A stretch of DNA of 64,000 nucleotides from Alloacidobacterium dinghuense (GTDB lineage Bacteria > Acidobacteriota > Terriglobia > Terriglobales > Acidobacteriaceae): assembly GCF_014274465.1 (NCBI RefSeq), contig NZ_CP060394.1, positions 3,534,001 through 3,598,000 of the forward strand, read 5' to 3'. Below are positions 1 to 9,088 of the stretch, piece after piece. The stretch's first letter is position 1. Every line of letters begins with the position of its first letter. Below the pieces are notes generated by a model. That model saw only the letters and a program-made list of their open reading frames with translations. It did not search any database and was not told the origin of the DNA. Made by a program: the position numbers and the translations under genes.

Positions 1-38
1 TGCACCGCCTGACTTCTCTCGATACCATGGGTTGAAAG

Positions 39-845
39 GTGAAGAAGCCGATGTCCTCGAACGAAACTACGGTGCCCCGCCAGCACGCATCCAGCGGACC
101 GGCATCGCCGCAATTACCGGAACCAAGTCACGCTGAGCGAATCCGCACCCTCATTTCGCTAACCCCGGTTGGCACACTGTCGACTATTTCCCGCAAGTAT
201 CCGGGATTTCCCTTTGGATCTCTAATGCCCTTCGCACTCGACTCCGCGGGCCTACCTCTTTTTCTGATCAGCAACATGGCCATGCACACGCAGAATTTGA
301 AGGCGGAGCCGCGATGCAGCCTCTTCATTGGACAAGCGAATGCGGATGGCGATCCACTCGGAGCCGCTAGAGCTACCCTTGTCGGCCTTGCCGAACCTGT
401 TCCCACAAGCGAGCTTCCTTCGGTTCGAGAGGCTTACCTTGCTCGTCACGAGAATAGCCGTTACTGGGTCGACTTCGCCGACTTCAGTTTCTTCAGGCTA
501 CAACCCATTGACCTTTACTACGTGGGCGGCTTTGGCGTGATGGGATGGGTCGATGCGAGAGAATATGAAGATGCGGTCCCAGATCCGCTGGCAAGTGCTG
601 CACCCGGCATCCTAGCCCACATGAACGCTGACCACATGGATTCAATGATCCTGCTGGCACGCTCTCATGCCGCAGTTGAAGCAACGGAAGCGACCATGAC
701 TTCGGTCGATCGACTGGGCTTCACTCTCCGATTGAAAACGAATGAGGGAATGAAAGGCGTTCGTATCAACTTCCTCCGCGAGGTATCTACCCCGATGGAA
801 ACCAGGACGGTGCTGGTCGAGATGGTCCGCCAAGCCAGACAATAA
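39..845 (+). CDS. HugZ-like haem utilisation / pyridoxamine-phosphate-oxidase-fold protein
   Basis: A split-barrel flavin-binding fold covers about residues 30-175. A DUF2470 domain follows from about 185 and carries the motif HMNADHMD near residue 194. This two-domain order is that of the HugZ/HutZ family, whose members bind and degrade haem or sit beside haem-uptake genes. No haem transport gene is visible nearby, so the substrate is open. The listed start is GTG at 39; an ATG at 51 is an equally good choice, with a purine-rich stretch before it. No signal peptide is seen, so the protein should be cytoplasmic. Confidence 0.8.
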   Translation: MKKPMSSNETTVPRQHASSGPASPQLPEPSHAERIRTLISLTPVGTLSTISRKYPGFPFGSLMPFALDSAGLPLFLISNMAMHTQNLKAEPRCSLFIGQANADGDPLGAARATLVGLAEPVPTSELPSVREAYLARHENSRYWVDFADFSFFRLQPIDLYYVGGFGVMGWVDAREYEDAVPDPLASAAPGILAHMNADHMDSMILLARSHAAVEATEATMTSVDRLGFTLRLKTNEGMKGVRINFLREVSTPMETRTVLVEMVRQARQ

Positions 846-894
846 GCGTAATCTGGCCAGACAAATTGCCGTTCAAAGTATTGGAGGCCGCCCA

Positions 895-1830
895 TTGCAT
901 CAACTCATAGCCAGGCTCGCCATCTGCCTGACGGCGATAACATCGTCGTTGTTCGCTCAGGCTCCAATTCCACGTTGGTGCCGCGTACTCCCTCACCCTG
1001 AATACAAATCCCTCGATCATGTCGCCACTAGCGATCCCTGGTTCGAAGTCTATAAACCGGCGTCGAATGTCTTCGCCATCTACGAACCGCATCAGGCTGA
1101 AGAGGTCATCAGCTACTTAATCGTCGGTACGAAACGAGCCCTGCTGTTCGACACTGGTATGGGAATCAGCGACATCAAAAAAGTAACCGCCGAACTCACA
1201 AATTTGCCCATCATCGTCCTGAACTCCCACACACATGACGACCACGTCGGCGGCAATTGGGAATTCGCCACAATCTACAACATGGATACAGCTTTCACCC
1301 TGAAGAATGCACTTGGCTCACGCCAAGACGCGCAGGCCGAGATCACCCCTGATCAGATTTGCGGTACCTTGCCCAACGGATTCGACGCGAAAACCTACCT
1401 CACGCGGCCGTGGAAGATTACAGCCTACACTCATGACGGCGATCGCTTCGACCTAGGCGGTCGAACTATAGAAGTGATTGCAACCCCAGGACACACTCCG
1501 GACGCCATTTCTCTGATCGACCGTGCGAACGGACTTCTCTTCACCGGCGACACTTACTATCCCGCCCCCATCTGGCTCTTCCGCCCCGAAACTGATCTCG
1601 ACGCGTATGCCTCGTCTATTCGACGACTTGCGGCTCTTGGACCACGAGTGAAGCTTGTTCTGGGAGCGCACAATATACCCGTCGCGTCACCCACCATACT
1701 CCCGCGACTTGTGTCAGCGTTCGATATGGTGCGCGCTGGGAAAGCCTCCCCCATTCCAGAGCCCCCGGGCAAGGTCCTCTACAAAGTAGATGACATTTCC
1801 TTCCTGATGCGCGCACCCGATACTCGCTGA
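895..1830 (+). CDS. Secreted metallo-beta-lactamase-fold hydrolase
   Basis: The start is TTG at 895, set by a GGAGG at 883-887. The first about 22 residues form a signal peptide (LAICLTAITSSLFAQA), so the product is exported. The metal motif HTHDDHVGG lies at residues 112-120, and later ligands are visible in GHTPDAIS, GDTYY and GAHN, so a two-metal site is likely complete. The family covers beta-lactamases, lactonases and glyoxalase-II-like enzymes; nothing here fixes the substrate. It starts 49 bp after the HugZ-like gene on the same strand and may share its transcript. Confidence 0.8.
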   Translation: MHQLIARLAICLTAITSSLFAQAPIPRWCRVLPHPEYKSLDHVATSDPWFEVYKPASNVFAIYEPHQAEEVISYLIVGTKRALLFDTGMGISDIKKVTAELTNLPIIVLNSHTHDDHVGGNWEFATIYNMDTAFTLKNALGSRQDAQAEITPDQICGTLPNGFDAKTYLTRPWKITAYTHDGDRFDLGGRTIEVIATPGHTPDAISLIDRANGLLFTGDTYYPAPIWLFRPETDLDAYASSIRRLAALGPRVKLVLGAHNIPVASPTILPRLVSAFDMVRAGKASPIPEPPGKVLYKVDDISFLMRAPDTR

Positions 1831-1961
1831 TCCATCACTTCTTCGATTCGGTTTGCCGAATGCCCGGCGAGCCACTGCATATGCCGTCGATAGGCCGGGG
1901 TTGATTTTTGCCAATCGGTCCGATCTGAAGAAAGCCGCAACAAAGAGAGCATTCAACTTCC

Positions 1962-1984
1962 CATAACATTATGATGTCGTTATG
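1962..1984. promoter_or_regulatory. Candidate GntR operator over the regulator's own start codon
   Basis: A perfect 6-bp inverted repeat, CATAAC (1962-1967) and GTTATG (1979-1984), flanks an 11-bp spacer. Its right arm contains the ATG of the GntR gene. The core ATTATGAtGT recurs as ATTATGAcGT in front of the doxX-like gene (3252-3261). Autoregulation through such a site is usual for GntR proteins; the link to this protein is inferred. Confidence 0.5.
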
Positions 1985-2743
1985 TCTTCATCTACGCTCT
2001 ATGCCAAAGTTGAGGAAACGATCGCGACAGAAATCGCCCGGGGTGAGTATCGCCCTGGAGATCAACTGCCTACGGAAGACGAACTGCTTGAGCGATTTCA
2101 GGTTAGCCGGATCACCGTCCGTCGTGCGATCCAGAATCTGGTTCATCGACGCTTGCTTGAGATTCGCCGGGGACTTGGAACCTTTGTTCTGGCGCCTCGT
2201 ATCGAAGCTGAACTAACGAAATTAACCGGATTCGTTGAGGATATGAATGCAGTTGGGCGGAAGGCTACCGCCCGGGTAGTAGGCCAGCGTGTTGTCAGCG
2301 CTTCCGCACGCGTTGCAGAACGCCTTCATCTGACGAAGGGGACAAAGGTGATGCAGATCGAGCGGGTGCGCCTCGCTGATGAGGTGCCAATTTCCTTTGA
2401 CGAGACCTTTCTGCCACTCCCGCTCGGAAAACAGATCGTGCACAACGATCTGCGATTCCATCCAATCTTCGCACTCCTGGAAGAGGAATACGGCGTTCCT
2501 CTAGTCGAAGCAGACTATGAATTGGAGGCTGTAATCGCGACAAAGGCTATCGCGGACGCTCTTCAGGTAAGGGTCGGTTCTCCGATCTTTCAAGTCGAAC
2601 GAACTTCGAAGACCATAGGTGATCGACCCGTTGATTACGAGGTATTGTCTTATCGGGGCGATCTAGTCCGCTTCGTCACGAAACTTTCCCGTCACACGGC
2701 AAAATCAACTGGGAGTCAGACATTGCGCTCCCGCAAGCGATAA
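1982..2743 (+). CDS. GntR-family transcriptional regulator with UTRA domain (HutC type)
   Basis: The N-terminal winged helix (about residues 5-70) shows the GntR signature YRPGDQLPTEDELLERFQVS followed by ITVRRAIQNL. The rest (about 90-240) is a UTRA effector domain, so it belongs to the HutC subfamily, which senses small metabolites such as sugars, amines or histidine intermediates. It is convergent with the doxX-like gene and the two coding regions overlap by 28 bp at their 3' ends. Related dyads lie over its own start and in the doxX promoter, suggesting that it controls itself and doxX. The effector is unknown. Confidence 0.88.
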   Translation: MSSSTLYAKVEETIATEIARGEYRPGDQLPTEDELLERFQVSRITVRRAIQNLVHRRLLEIRRGLGTFVLAPRIEAELTKLTGFVEDMNAVGRKATARVVGQRVVSASARVAERLHLTKGTKVMQIERVRLADEVPISFDETFLPLPLGKQIVHNDLRFHPIFALLEEEYGVPLVEADYELEAVIATKAIADALQVRVGSPIFQVERTSKTIGDRPVDYEVLSYRGDLVRFVTKLSRHTAKSTGSQTLRSRKR

Positions 2744-3201
2744 CGATCAATGGACCACTCGCTTGGGCCTAGGAACACAAGGGCCAGGATGCATCCAATA
2801 TAGAGGAGGTCGCATTCGTACCCCGGAGGTCCGAATTGCGCTCGACCATCCACAACTGCCTGTAGCTTGATCGAACTGAACCCGTAGGGCAAATGCACTG
2901 TAAACATCGCCGTCAGCAGGACCACGATCGCTGGAATACTTACCAATGCAACGAACGCCCCGAGCAGCAGCGCCACCCCACCCAGCAACTCCACTGAGAT
3001 CGTGAGGTACGCCGACAGATGCGGGAACGGAACGTGCAGTGACTGCAAGATCGATGCAAATGCTTCAGGCCCTTTGATGACTTTTGCGTAACCGTGTTGC
3101 AAAAGGCCTCCTCCTGCAATGGCGCGTAGCGGTATCGCTGCGTAACGCGACATGGCTGAAAAAGTGCGGCTTGCTGCGTCCGGCTTGGATTTTGGTGACA
3201 T
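2716..3201 (-). CDS. DoxX-family membrane protein
   Basis: This is a 161-residue protein with four hydrophobic segments and the DoxX pattern near the N-terminus (PLRAIAGGGLLQHGYAKV). The motif HLPYGFSSIKL falls between the later helices. DoxX proteins are small integral membrane proteins, sometimes tied to redox or thiol stress, and many lack a known role. The start is supported by AAAGGGAG just upstream. Its promoter region carries a near-perfect 18-bp dyad that resembles the one at the convergent GntR gene, the best hint to its control. Confidence 0.82.
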   Translation of the reverse strand: MSPKSKPDAASRTFSAMSRYAAIPLRAIAGGGLLQHGYAKVIKGPEAFASILQSLHVPFPHLSAYLTISVELLGGVALLLGAFVALVSIPAIVVLLTAMFTVHLPYGFSSIKLQAVVDGRAQFGPPGYECDLLYIGCILALVFLGPSEWSIDRYRLRERNV

Positions 3202-3250
3202 TTATTCTCCCTTTGGAATCGCGCCCCCTCACTCGGGGAACCCTTTTCGT

Positions 3251-3268
3251 TATTATGACGTTATAATA
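3251..3268. promoter_or_regulatory. Candidate GntR operator upstream of the doxX-like gene
   Basis: TATTAT at 3251-3256 and ATAATA at 3263-3268 form a perfect inverted repeat around GACGTT; 16 of the 18 positions obey dyad symmetry. It lies about 50 bp before the start of the minus-strand DoxX gene, in an AT-rich promoter-like stretch. It shares ATTATGAyGT with the dyad at 1962-1984. Confidence 0.5.
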
Positions 3269-3289
3269 TCTACAAAATTATATTATATT

Positions 3290-3664
3290 TCTGATTACGC
3301 TCGAAGGCTCCAGCTCACTTCACCTCATCGTCTACATCCGTCGATTCCGCTAAAGAAACATCTTGTTTCTATCCCATCGCCTGCCGCCCCATATAAGTAC
3401 TTGAATCCTGACCGGACCGTTATCGTCCTTTGCCGATCGCGAACCACCACACTACACATCTTGGCGATGTGCGGTAGCTACACCGTCCGAATCAAACACC
3501 GGAATTCTTGACAGGATCGCTTAGAGCCGCGTAAATCTACCTTACGTAAGGGCCTATCGCAGCGTGAAACCATCCCCACGCTCTAAGTTGTCCACGAGGC
3601 GGGCGGTGCCACCGACCGGGTACAAGTCACAGCGGTCGAATTCCACGACGGGTTAGAAGACGAC
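3290..3664. other. Intergenic region before the AraC-type gene
   Basis: No convincing gene is seen. TTGACA at 3508-3513 with TAAATC at 3532-3537 (18-bp spacing) is a possible promoter reading toward the GAF-AraC gene. Right behind it lies a perfect 12-bp palindrome, CCTTACGTAAGG (3540-3551), placed where a repressor or autoregulator could bind. Confidence 0.35.
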
Positions 3665-5035
3665 ATGGCTACGGCAGCCAAACTCCGCATAGTCCATAGA
3701 ACCACCGAATCGCGGCATCTCGACCAAATCGAATCGGTTGTTCAGGGTGGAGGTGCGACATCTGATCTCGAAGAAGTGTCAGCCTCCTGGCGAAGATGCA
3801 CGGCTGAACTCCTTATCAATCCAGATGGCGAGACGGCTCCCCATATCGTAACCGACAGCGAACTCAGGGTTTCTCGCGAACCGCTCGGCCAAGCAATTGT
3901 GTATGCCCAGGAAGAAGTCGATCGTCTTTATACGATCGTCCGCCAGGAGAGATATGTCGTTTTGTTGTGCAATACCGATGGAATAGCTATTCACCACCGC
4001 GGTGATGAAGCGCAGGCCGAACAGTTCAAATACTGGGGCATCTGGGTCGGAGGAGTTTGGTCGGAAAGAGTCGAAGGCACAAATGGGATCGGCACGTGCA
4101 TTGCTGAAGAACGGCCGGTTCTCGTCCATCGTGACCAACATTTTCGAACACGCCACATCGGGCTAAGCTGTGCGGGTGCACCTATCTTCGACCCCATCGG
4201 CAGGCTAGAGTTGGTGCTGGACGCTTCGTCAATGACGTCGAACCAGTCGCAGACATTGGCTTTGGCTGCGACAAAAGTTGCCGCGCGTGCAGTGGAAGAA
4301 CGCTTATTTCGCGAGTGGTTTCGCAATGTGTGGACGATTGCGGCGGCGCCATCCGATGACAGCAGTCCAGCTTTGCTCTTGGCTGTCGACGGTGACCTGC
4401 GGATCGTCGGTGCTGACCGGGTCGCGCGCACGACTTTTGCTCTAGATGACGAAAGGCTGAGTGGCGGCGTGCCGCTAGCAATGGCCTTCGACCATGATCG
4501 GTCTATTTTTCGCAGCAACCGCGAAGAGGATGTCGCGGCGCGCTTCACGCGCGTCGGTACGGATGAGGGGTGGCATGTGTTGATTACTCCTCCTTTGTGC
4601 GGCTCGAAGGGTTGGCGTTCTGCGACGGCCGTGGCAATTCACTCGCGGCCGAGGATTAGCATGCTCCGTAATGCGCCCATAGCAGAGTCTCAGCCTCCCA
4701 ATCGGGGCGGTCTATCGCCAGTGCGTACGCACCGGATCTGCGAATACATCAACTCCAATCTCGATCAGAACATAAGCCTCGAAGCGCTAGCGGAAATGGC
4801 CGGGTTGTCCACACACCACTTCGCGCGTGCATTCAAGCAAACAGTTGGTATACCCCCGCATGGCTACGTACTGCAACGCCGCATCGAACACGCCCAGCAA
4901 ATGCTTCGCAATACTGATCTTCCGATGTCGGAGATCGCACTGTCAGCGGGATTCTCCGACCAGAGTCACTTAGCCAGACACTTTCGTCGGATAACCGGCA
5001 TGCCCCCAAGCGTAGTCCGCTGGGAACAACGATAA
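3665..5035 (+). CDS. GAF-domain sensor fused to AraC-type DNA-binding domain
   Basis: Residues about 30-215 match the sensor half of AcoR-type activators: an early SASWRRC motif, then a GAF domain with EGTNGIGTCIAEERPVLVHR. In AcoR this is followed by a sigma-54 AAA+ domain and a Fis helix. Here those are absent and the last about 105 residues are an AraC/XylS double helix-turn-helix (ICEYINSNLDQNISLEALAE to the end, with IALSAGFSDQSHLARHFRR). The likely role is a sigma-70 activator that senses a small organic molecule. It stands alone, with a candidate palindromic operator 115 bp upstream. No target operon can be named from position. Confidence 0.82.
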   Translation: MATAAKLRIVHRTTESRHLDQIESVVQGGGATSDLEEVSASWRRCTAELLINPDGETAPHIVTDSELRVSREPLGQAIVYAQEEVDRLYTIVRQERYVVLLCNTDGIAIHHRGDEAQAEQFKYWGIWVGGVWSERVEGTNGIGTCIAEERPVLVHRDQHFRTRHIGLSCAGAPIFDPIGRLELVLDASSMTSNQSQTLALAATKVAARAVEERLFREWFRNVWTIAAAPSDDSSPALLLAVDGDLRIVGADRVARTTFALDDERLSGGVPLAMAFDHDRSIFRSNREEDVAARFTRVGTDEGWHVLITPPLCGSKGWRSATAVAIHSRPRISMLRNAPIAESQPPNRGGLSPVRTHRICEYINSNLDQNISLEALAEMAGLSTHHFARAFKQTVGIPPHGYVLQRRIEHAQQMLRNTDLPMSEIALSAGFSDQSHLARHFRRITGMPPSVVRWEQR

Positions 5036-5391
5036 GTCGTTTCATTCGTTGCAATTGAAAAGCACAGGCTCCTCTCAGCCGCTTCGGGATTGAGGTGCCT
5101 GAGAAGGCCGGACTTGACCTGCACACGCAACAAAGAATACCGATACATCGAACCCGCTCGTTAAGCTGAGACACGACCCAGGCCATCGCGAAACGCTTTC
5201 CTCACAATTGAGCAAAAACGTCCCGACCGCAGCGAAATCGTTCAAGACCTGTGTGGCCTGTTCCTGACAGTATCTATCCATGCTCACGAGTACAAAGCTC
5301 GAACACGGAGCTGTTGATCGCTAGATGCTGCCCCCGGGTCCCAGGCTGGTGAGCGTAAGACTGCCTTCACTTGCAAAAAGGAGGATATGTC
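5036..5391. other. Intergenic region without recognised gene
   Basis: I see no coding sequence with family features on either strand. The only clear element is a strong ribosome-binding site, AAAGGAGG, about 7 bases before the ATG at 5392. Confidence 0.4.
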
Positions 5392-6207
5392 ATGCGGCTC
5401 GATGGATTGCCTCTTGCGTATAGAAACCCCTATCTCTTTCGTCTGCGGCCAACGTTCGGGGAGATGCGTGTCCGCATCGAGGAACGCGTAGCAGAGCGTA
5501 CGCGAATTGCCCAAGACCTGCACGATACAGTGCTACAAGGCATTGTCAGCGCAGCGATGCAGCTACATGTTGCAGTGGACCAGCTACCCGCGAATTCGCC
5601 CGCTACGCTGCGATTAAGCCGCGTTCTCGAATTGATGAGACACGCCATGGAAGACGGCCGCAACGCGGTTCGAGGACTCCGCTCATCTGATTCAGGCTCC
5701 GACGATCTTGGGCAGGCATTTTCCCGAATCCCGCAAGATTTGGGCATCGAAGCTCCAATTGATTTTCGGGTCATTGTGTTAGGCTCGGCCCGAAAACTAC
5801 ACCCGCTCATTCGCGACGAGGTCTATCACATCGGCCGGGAACTAGTGCGAAACGCATTCCGCCACTCCCGAGCCAGATGCATCGAAGTCGAGATTGATTA
5901 TGCCCCCAGGCGCTTTAGGATGGTTGTCCGCGACGACGGCTGCGGGATCGATCCTCAAGTGCTGCGTGCGGGACGCGAGGGACATTGGGGCTCCCGGGTA
6001 TGCGCGAACGGGCGGAAAGAATCGGCGCCAGACTCAGACTTTGGAGCCGCGCCGATGCCGGAACAGAAGTCGCGCTCTCCGTCCCTAATTCCATCGCCTT
6101 CGAATCCCAAATGTTCTAGAAATAGCAGGGAGTTGGTAGACCTCATCGGAAGTCTTCCCGTCGGAAGCGCAGATTCCGACGGCCCTCTCGAGATTGCGTC
6201 CGAGTGA
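5392..6207 (+). CDS. Short NarL-type sensor histidine kinase, frameshifted near the C-terminus
   Basis: The start at 5392 is chosen for the AAAGGAGG in front of it. A HisKA_3 domain carries the phosphorylation motif AQDLHDTVLQG, and an ATPase domain shows ELVRNAFRHS (N box) and RDDGCGID (G1 box). After GREGHWG the frame becomes nonsense. Reading +1 from about 5985 restores LPGMRERAERIGARL and GTEVALSVP, ending at a TAG at 6117-6119. One G missing from a run of four (five expected) explains it. The segment just before the His box is typical of large propeller-type acidobacterial kinases, so this may be a truncated relative. No receiver gene is adjacent. It is either a recent pseudogene or carries a sequencing error. 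Confidence 0.7.
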   Translation: MRLDGLPLAYRNPYLFRLRPTFGEMRVRIEERVAERTRIAQDLHDTVLQGIVSAAMQLHVAVDQLPANSPATLRLSRVLELMRHAMEDGRNAVRGLRSSDSGSDDLGQAFSRIPQDLGIEAPIDFRVIVLGSARKLHPLIRDEVYHIGRELVRNAFRHSRARCIEVEIDYAPRRFRMVVRDDGCGIDPQVLRAGREGHWGSRVCANGRKESAPDSDFGAAPMPEQKSRSPSLIPSPSNPKCSRNSRELVDLIGSLPVGSADSDGPLEIASE

Positions 6208-6407
6208 CGGGCAAACCGGAAGTGATCCCACTTGTACGTGTACCCGGCTTTCCGGAGAAGTGCGTGACACATTGTTCGCTGACTTCCCGGTGTTCGAGAT
6301 ACAGATGAGTGAACTGCCTTCGATGGTTAATGAGTGAATCGACGATTTTGCTATAAGTTAAATAACCGCTGAAAGACTCAGCAAATATGAGACTCAGCTT
6401 GTCCTCT

Positions 6408-9077
6408 TCATTCAAGCCGAAGTGCTGTCATAGGATCCACGCGAGTAGCCCTTTTCGCAGGGATCCAGATGGAGAGCAGCGCGACCGCCAACAGCAAGAG
6501 AGGCGTGACGATAAACGCAATCGGATCCAGAGTCTTTACACCAAACAGAAAGCTCGCAAGAAAGCGCGTCAGCCAAAATGCCCCGCCTGTGCCGATCACC
6601 ACTCCAATCAGCGTGAGCATCATTCCCTGCCTGATAACCATGTTGCGAAGATTGGAAGCCTGTGCCCCAAGCGCCATGCGAACACCGAGTTCCTGAGTGC
6701 GCTGTTGCACGGAGTAGGACATGACTCCATACACGCCGATAGCAGCCATTAGCAAACCAGCAGATCCGAAAACGGTGAGAAGCAGCATGTTGAATCGCTG
6801 ACGCGCGGTATTGCGCGCTTCGATCTCGTCCATCGTGCGGATGTGCGCAACGGGCAATCCGCCGCTGGCGTCGCGAAGAGCAGCAGTGATGGGTGCCGCA
6901 AGGGTGCGCGGGTTAACCTGGCTACGAATGATCCACCAGAGCGGTGCGACTCGTGAATTAAGCGCAGTCTCGAGGTCCGGCATCTGCGCAAGCGGAATGT
7001 ACATCATGGGAAAGGGATCGCGATTCGGTCCGCCATCATGCGTGTCGCCCACAATGCCGACGACCTGACGTGGACCTTCAGCAAAGGCTGGCCCGGCGCC
7101 CGGTCCGATCTGAATTCGATCTTTAAGGGGATCGCCTTTGGGCCAGTACTGACGGGCGAAAGCTTGATTGATAATGATGACGCCAGGCGCTGCTCCATTG
7201 TCCTGTTCGGTAAAACTGCGACCGCGCAGGAGCGGAATTGTGAGTGCATCGAAATAACGCCAGGAAATGGAATAGAAGCCTGCGCCCCCGGTGAAAGGCG
7301 AGTTCCCCTTGGGGCGGCCTACGACATCAAAGATCATCCCGAAGCCACCCGCCATCGGCAGGCAATTGGACACGCCAACATCGAGAACTCCGGGGACCGC
7401 GAGCACGCGATCTGTGCCATCGCGAATGATCTGAGCAACGGGAGCCGTTTTCTGGAAGCGATCGCCGCTCATCGACATGGCCATGCTGATGACATTGTGC
7501 GTCGCGAAACCGGTATCGACGGCCTGCAACTTCAGGAATGTGCGGATGAGTAGCGCTGCACCGATGACCAGCACAAGTGTGAGAGCCATTTCTCCAATGA
7601 CCAGCGCGGAGCGGAGCTTGCCGCTGCGAAAGCCGATACCAGAGTGGCTGCCGTTTTCATTGAGAGTAGCTGCTAGATTCGGTCGAGAGGCGCTGATGGC
7701 TGGGATCAGGCCGAAGAAGATTCCGGTGAGAAGAGAAATGCCGAGCGTAAAGAGCAGGATGTTGATGTCGAGGGTGACAGCAGAACCATCTTCGCCGATG
7801 CGAGGAATATTGCCCGGGTTAATGCTGAGCAAAAAGCGAACGCCGGCAAATCCAAGAATGAGACCAAGCGCTCCGCCAGCGAGTGATAGCGCAAGGCTTT
7901 CTGTCAGCAATTGACGGATGATCTGACTACGCCCAGCGCCAAGAGCGGCACGCGTAGCAAACTCACGCTTTCTCGACGAGGCTCTTGCCAGCAACAGGTT
8001 CGCGACATTGGCACAGGCGATGAGAAGAACGAAGCCGACGGCCCCCAAGAGAACAAGAAGCGGAAAGCGAGTATCTCCGATCGTCGCCTCCTGCAGAGAG
8101 ACAACACCGAATCCGCCATTGGCAGGAAGAGAGTCTTTTCCGTAGATACGCCGATACTCATCCGCAGCGAGCCGCAGTTGCGCGTTGACCTGCGCCATCG
8201 TGACGCCCAGCTTGAGGCGCGCAGCAACGGTGAAGTAGTGGGCCATGTCCTGCGAGTTCATATCGAACTGAAAAGGCACCCAGAGATCCGCAGGAGTATC
8301 GGTCACAAACCCGCGGCCGATGACCCCAACAATTAGATACGGCTGCCCATCAAGCTGGATTGTGGTGCCCACAACCCGCGGGTCAGCTCCGTAGCGACTC
8401 TTCCAGAGACCATAGCTGAGCACAGTGACATGTCCACCGTGCGGGCTGTCCTCCGCAGAGGTGAAGGTGCGTCCAGCAACAACTGGAGCGCCAAACAGAG
8501 CGAAATAGTCAGCAGAAACGTGAATGCCCTGCACCTGTTCGGGGTGGTCACCGCCGGTGATATTAAGCCCTGCTCCACCGAAGTCGTAAGCCGCGACCCG
8601 CTGAAAAACACTGGCCTGCTGATGCCAGATATTGAATTTCGGAATATTCGCTCCAGCAAACGATCCCTGCGGGCCCGTGTTTCTCATTTCCACCAATGAC
8701 TTCGGATCTGGATACGTAAGCGGCTTGAGCAGTACTGCGTTAATGACTGAAAAGACCGCGGTGTTCACGCCGATGCCGACAGCAATCACGAGAATGGCGA
8801 TGATTGTGAATCCCGGTGTCTTGCTGAGTCCGCGCAATGCAAAGCGCAAGTCGCGCCATATATCTTCCATCCACGGAAGAGACCGATAACGCCACACCCG
8901 CTCACGCGTTGAGCGCGGATTTCCGAAACGCACATATGCCTGACGCCGTGCTTCTTCCTGGGGAAGTCCGCGCGCGGCATTCGCATCCTGTGCATGAGCG
9001 AGATGAGAATCGATTTCTTCAGTGAGGTCTCGATCTTTCCTGGTGCGGTTTGTGAAACGCCGCAAGCTCATCTGCAT
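6408..9077 (-). CDS. ADOP-family duplicated permease (MacB/FtsX type)
   Basis: This 889-residue protein has the acidobacterial duplicated orphan permease layout. It has a soluble N-terminal prefix (residues 1-70), then two copies of a MacB periplasmic-core plus FtsX permease unit. The first starts at DLRFALRGLSKTPGFTIIAI, and the last FtsX segment includes LGVRMALGAQASNLRNMV. Such proteins usually lack a dedicated ATPase in the operon, as here, and are thought to act in efflux or envelope stress. It lies 11 bp downstream of a PadR gene, and the pair should be co-transcribed and controlled by PadR. Confidence 0.9.
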   Translation of the reverse strand: MQMSLRRFTNRTRKDRDLTEEIDSHLAHAQDANAARGLPQEEARRQAYVRFGNPRSTRERVWRYRSLPWMEDIWRDLRFALRGLSKTPGFTIIAILVIAVGIGVNTAVFSVINAVLLKPLTYPDPKSLVEMRNTGPQGSFAGANIPKFNIWHQQASVFQRVAAYDFGGAGLNITGGDHPEQVQGIHVSADYFALFGAPVVAGRTFTSAEDSPHGGHVTVLSYGLWKSRYGADPRVVGTTIQLDGQPYLIVGVIGRGFVTDTPADLWVPFQFDMNSQDMAHYFTVAARLKLGVTMAQVNAQLRLAADEYRRIYGKDSLPANGGFGVVSLQEATIGDTRFPLLVLLGAVGFVLLIACANVANLLLARASSRKREFATRAALGAGRSQIIRQLLTESLALSLAGGALGLILGFAGVRFLLSINPGNIPRIGEDGSAVTLDINILLFTLGISLLTGIFFGLIPAISASRPNLAATLNENGSHSGIGFRSGKLRSALVIGEMALTLVLVIGAALLIRTFLKLQAVDTGFATHNVISMAMSMSGDRFQKTAPVAQIIRDGTDRVLAVPGVLDVGVSNCLPMAGGFGMIFDVVGRPKGNSPFTGGAGFYSISWRYFDALTIPLLRGRSFTEQDNGAAPGVIIINQAFARQYWPKGDPLKDRIQIGPGAGPAFAEGPRQVVGIVGDTHDGGPNRDPFPMMYIPLAQMPDLETALNSRVAPLWWIIRSQVNPRTLAAPITAALRDASGGLPVAHIRTMDEIEARNTARQRFNMLLLTVFGSAGLLMAAIGVYGVMSYSVQQRTQELGVRMALGAQASNLRNMVIRQGMMLTLIGVVIGTGGAFWLTRFLASFLFGVKTLDPIAFIVTPLLLLAVALLSIWIPAKRATRVDPMTALRLE

Positions 9078-9088
9078 ATCCTCCTGCT

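Noticed and set aside
3152-3511. Plus-strand frame of 119 residues across the doxX start
   Set aside because: Its start lies in the doxX coding region and it runs through the AT-rich promoter; no ribosome-binding site or family match.
5075-5287. Minus-strand frame of 70 residues between the AraC-type and kinase genes
   Set aside because: No ribosome-binding site, no motif and unusual composition; judged to be chance.
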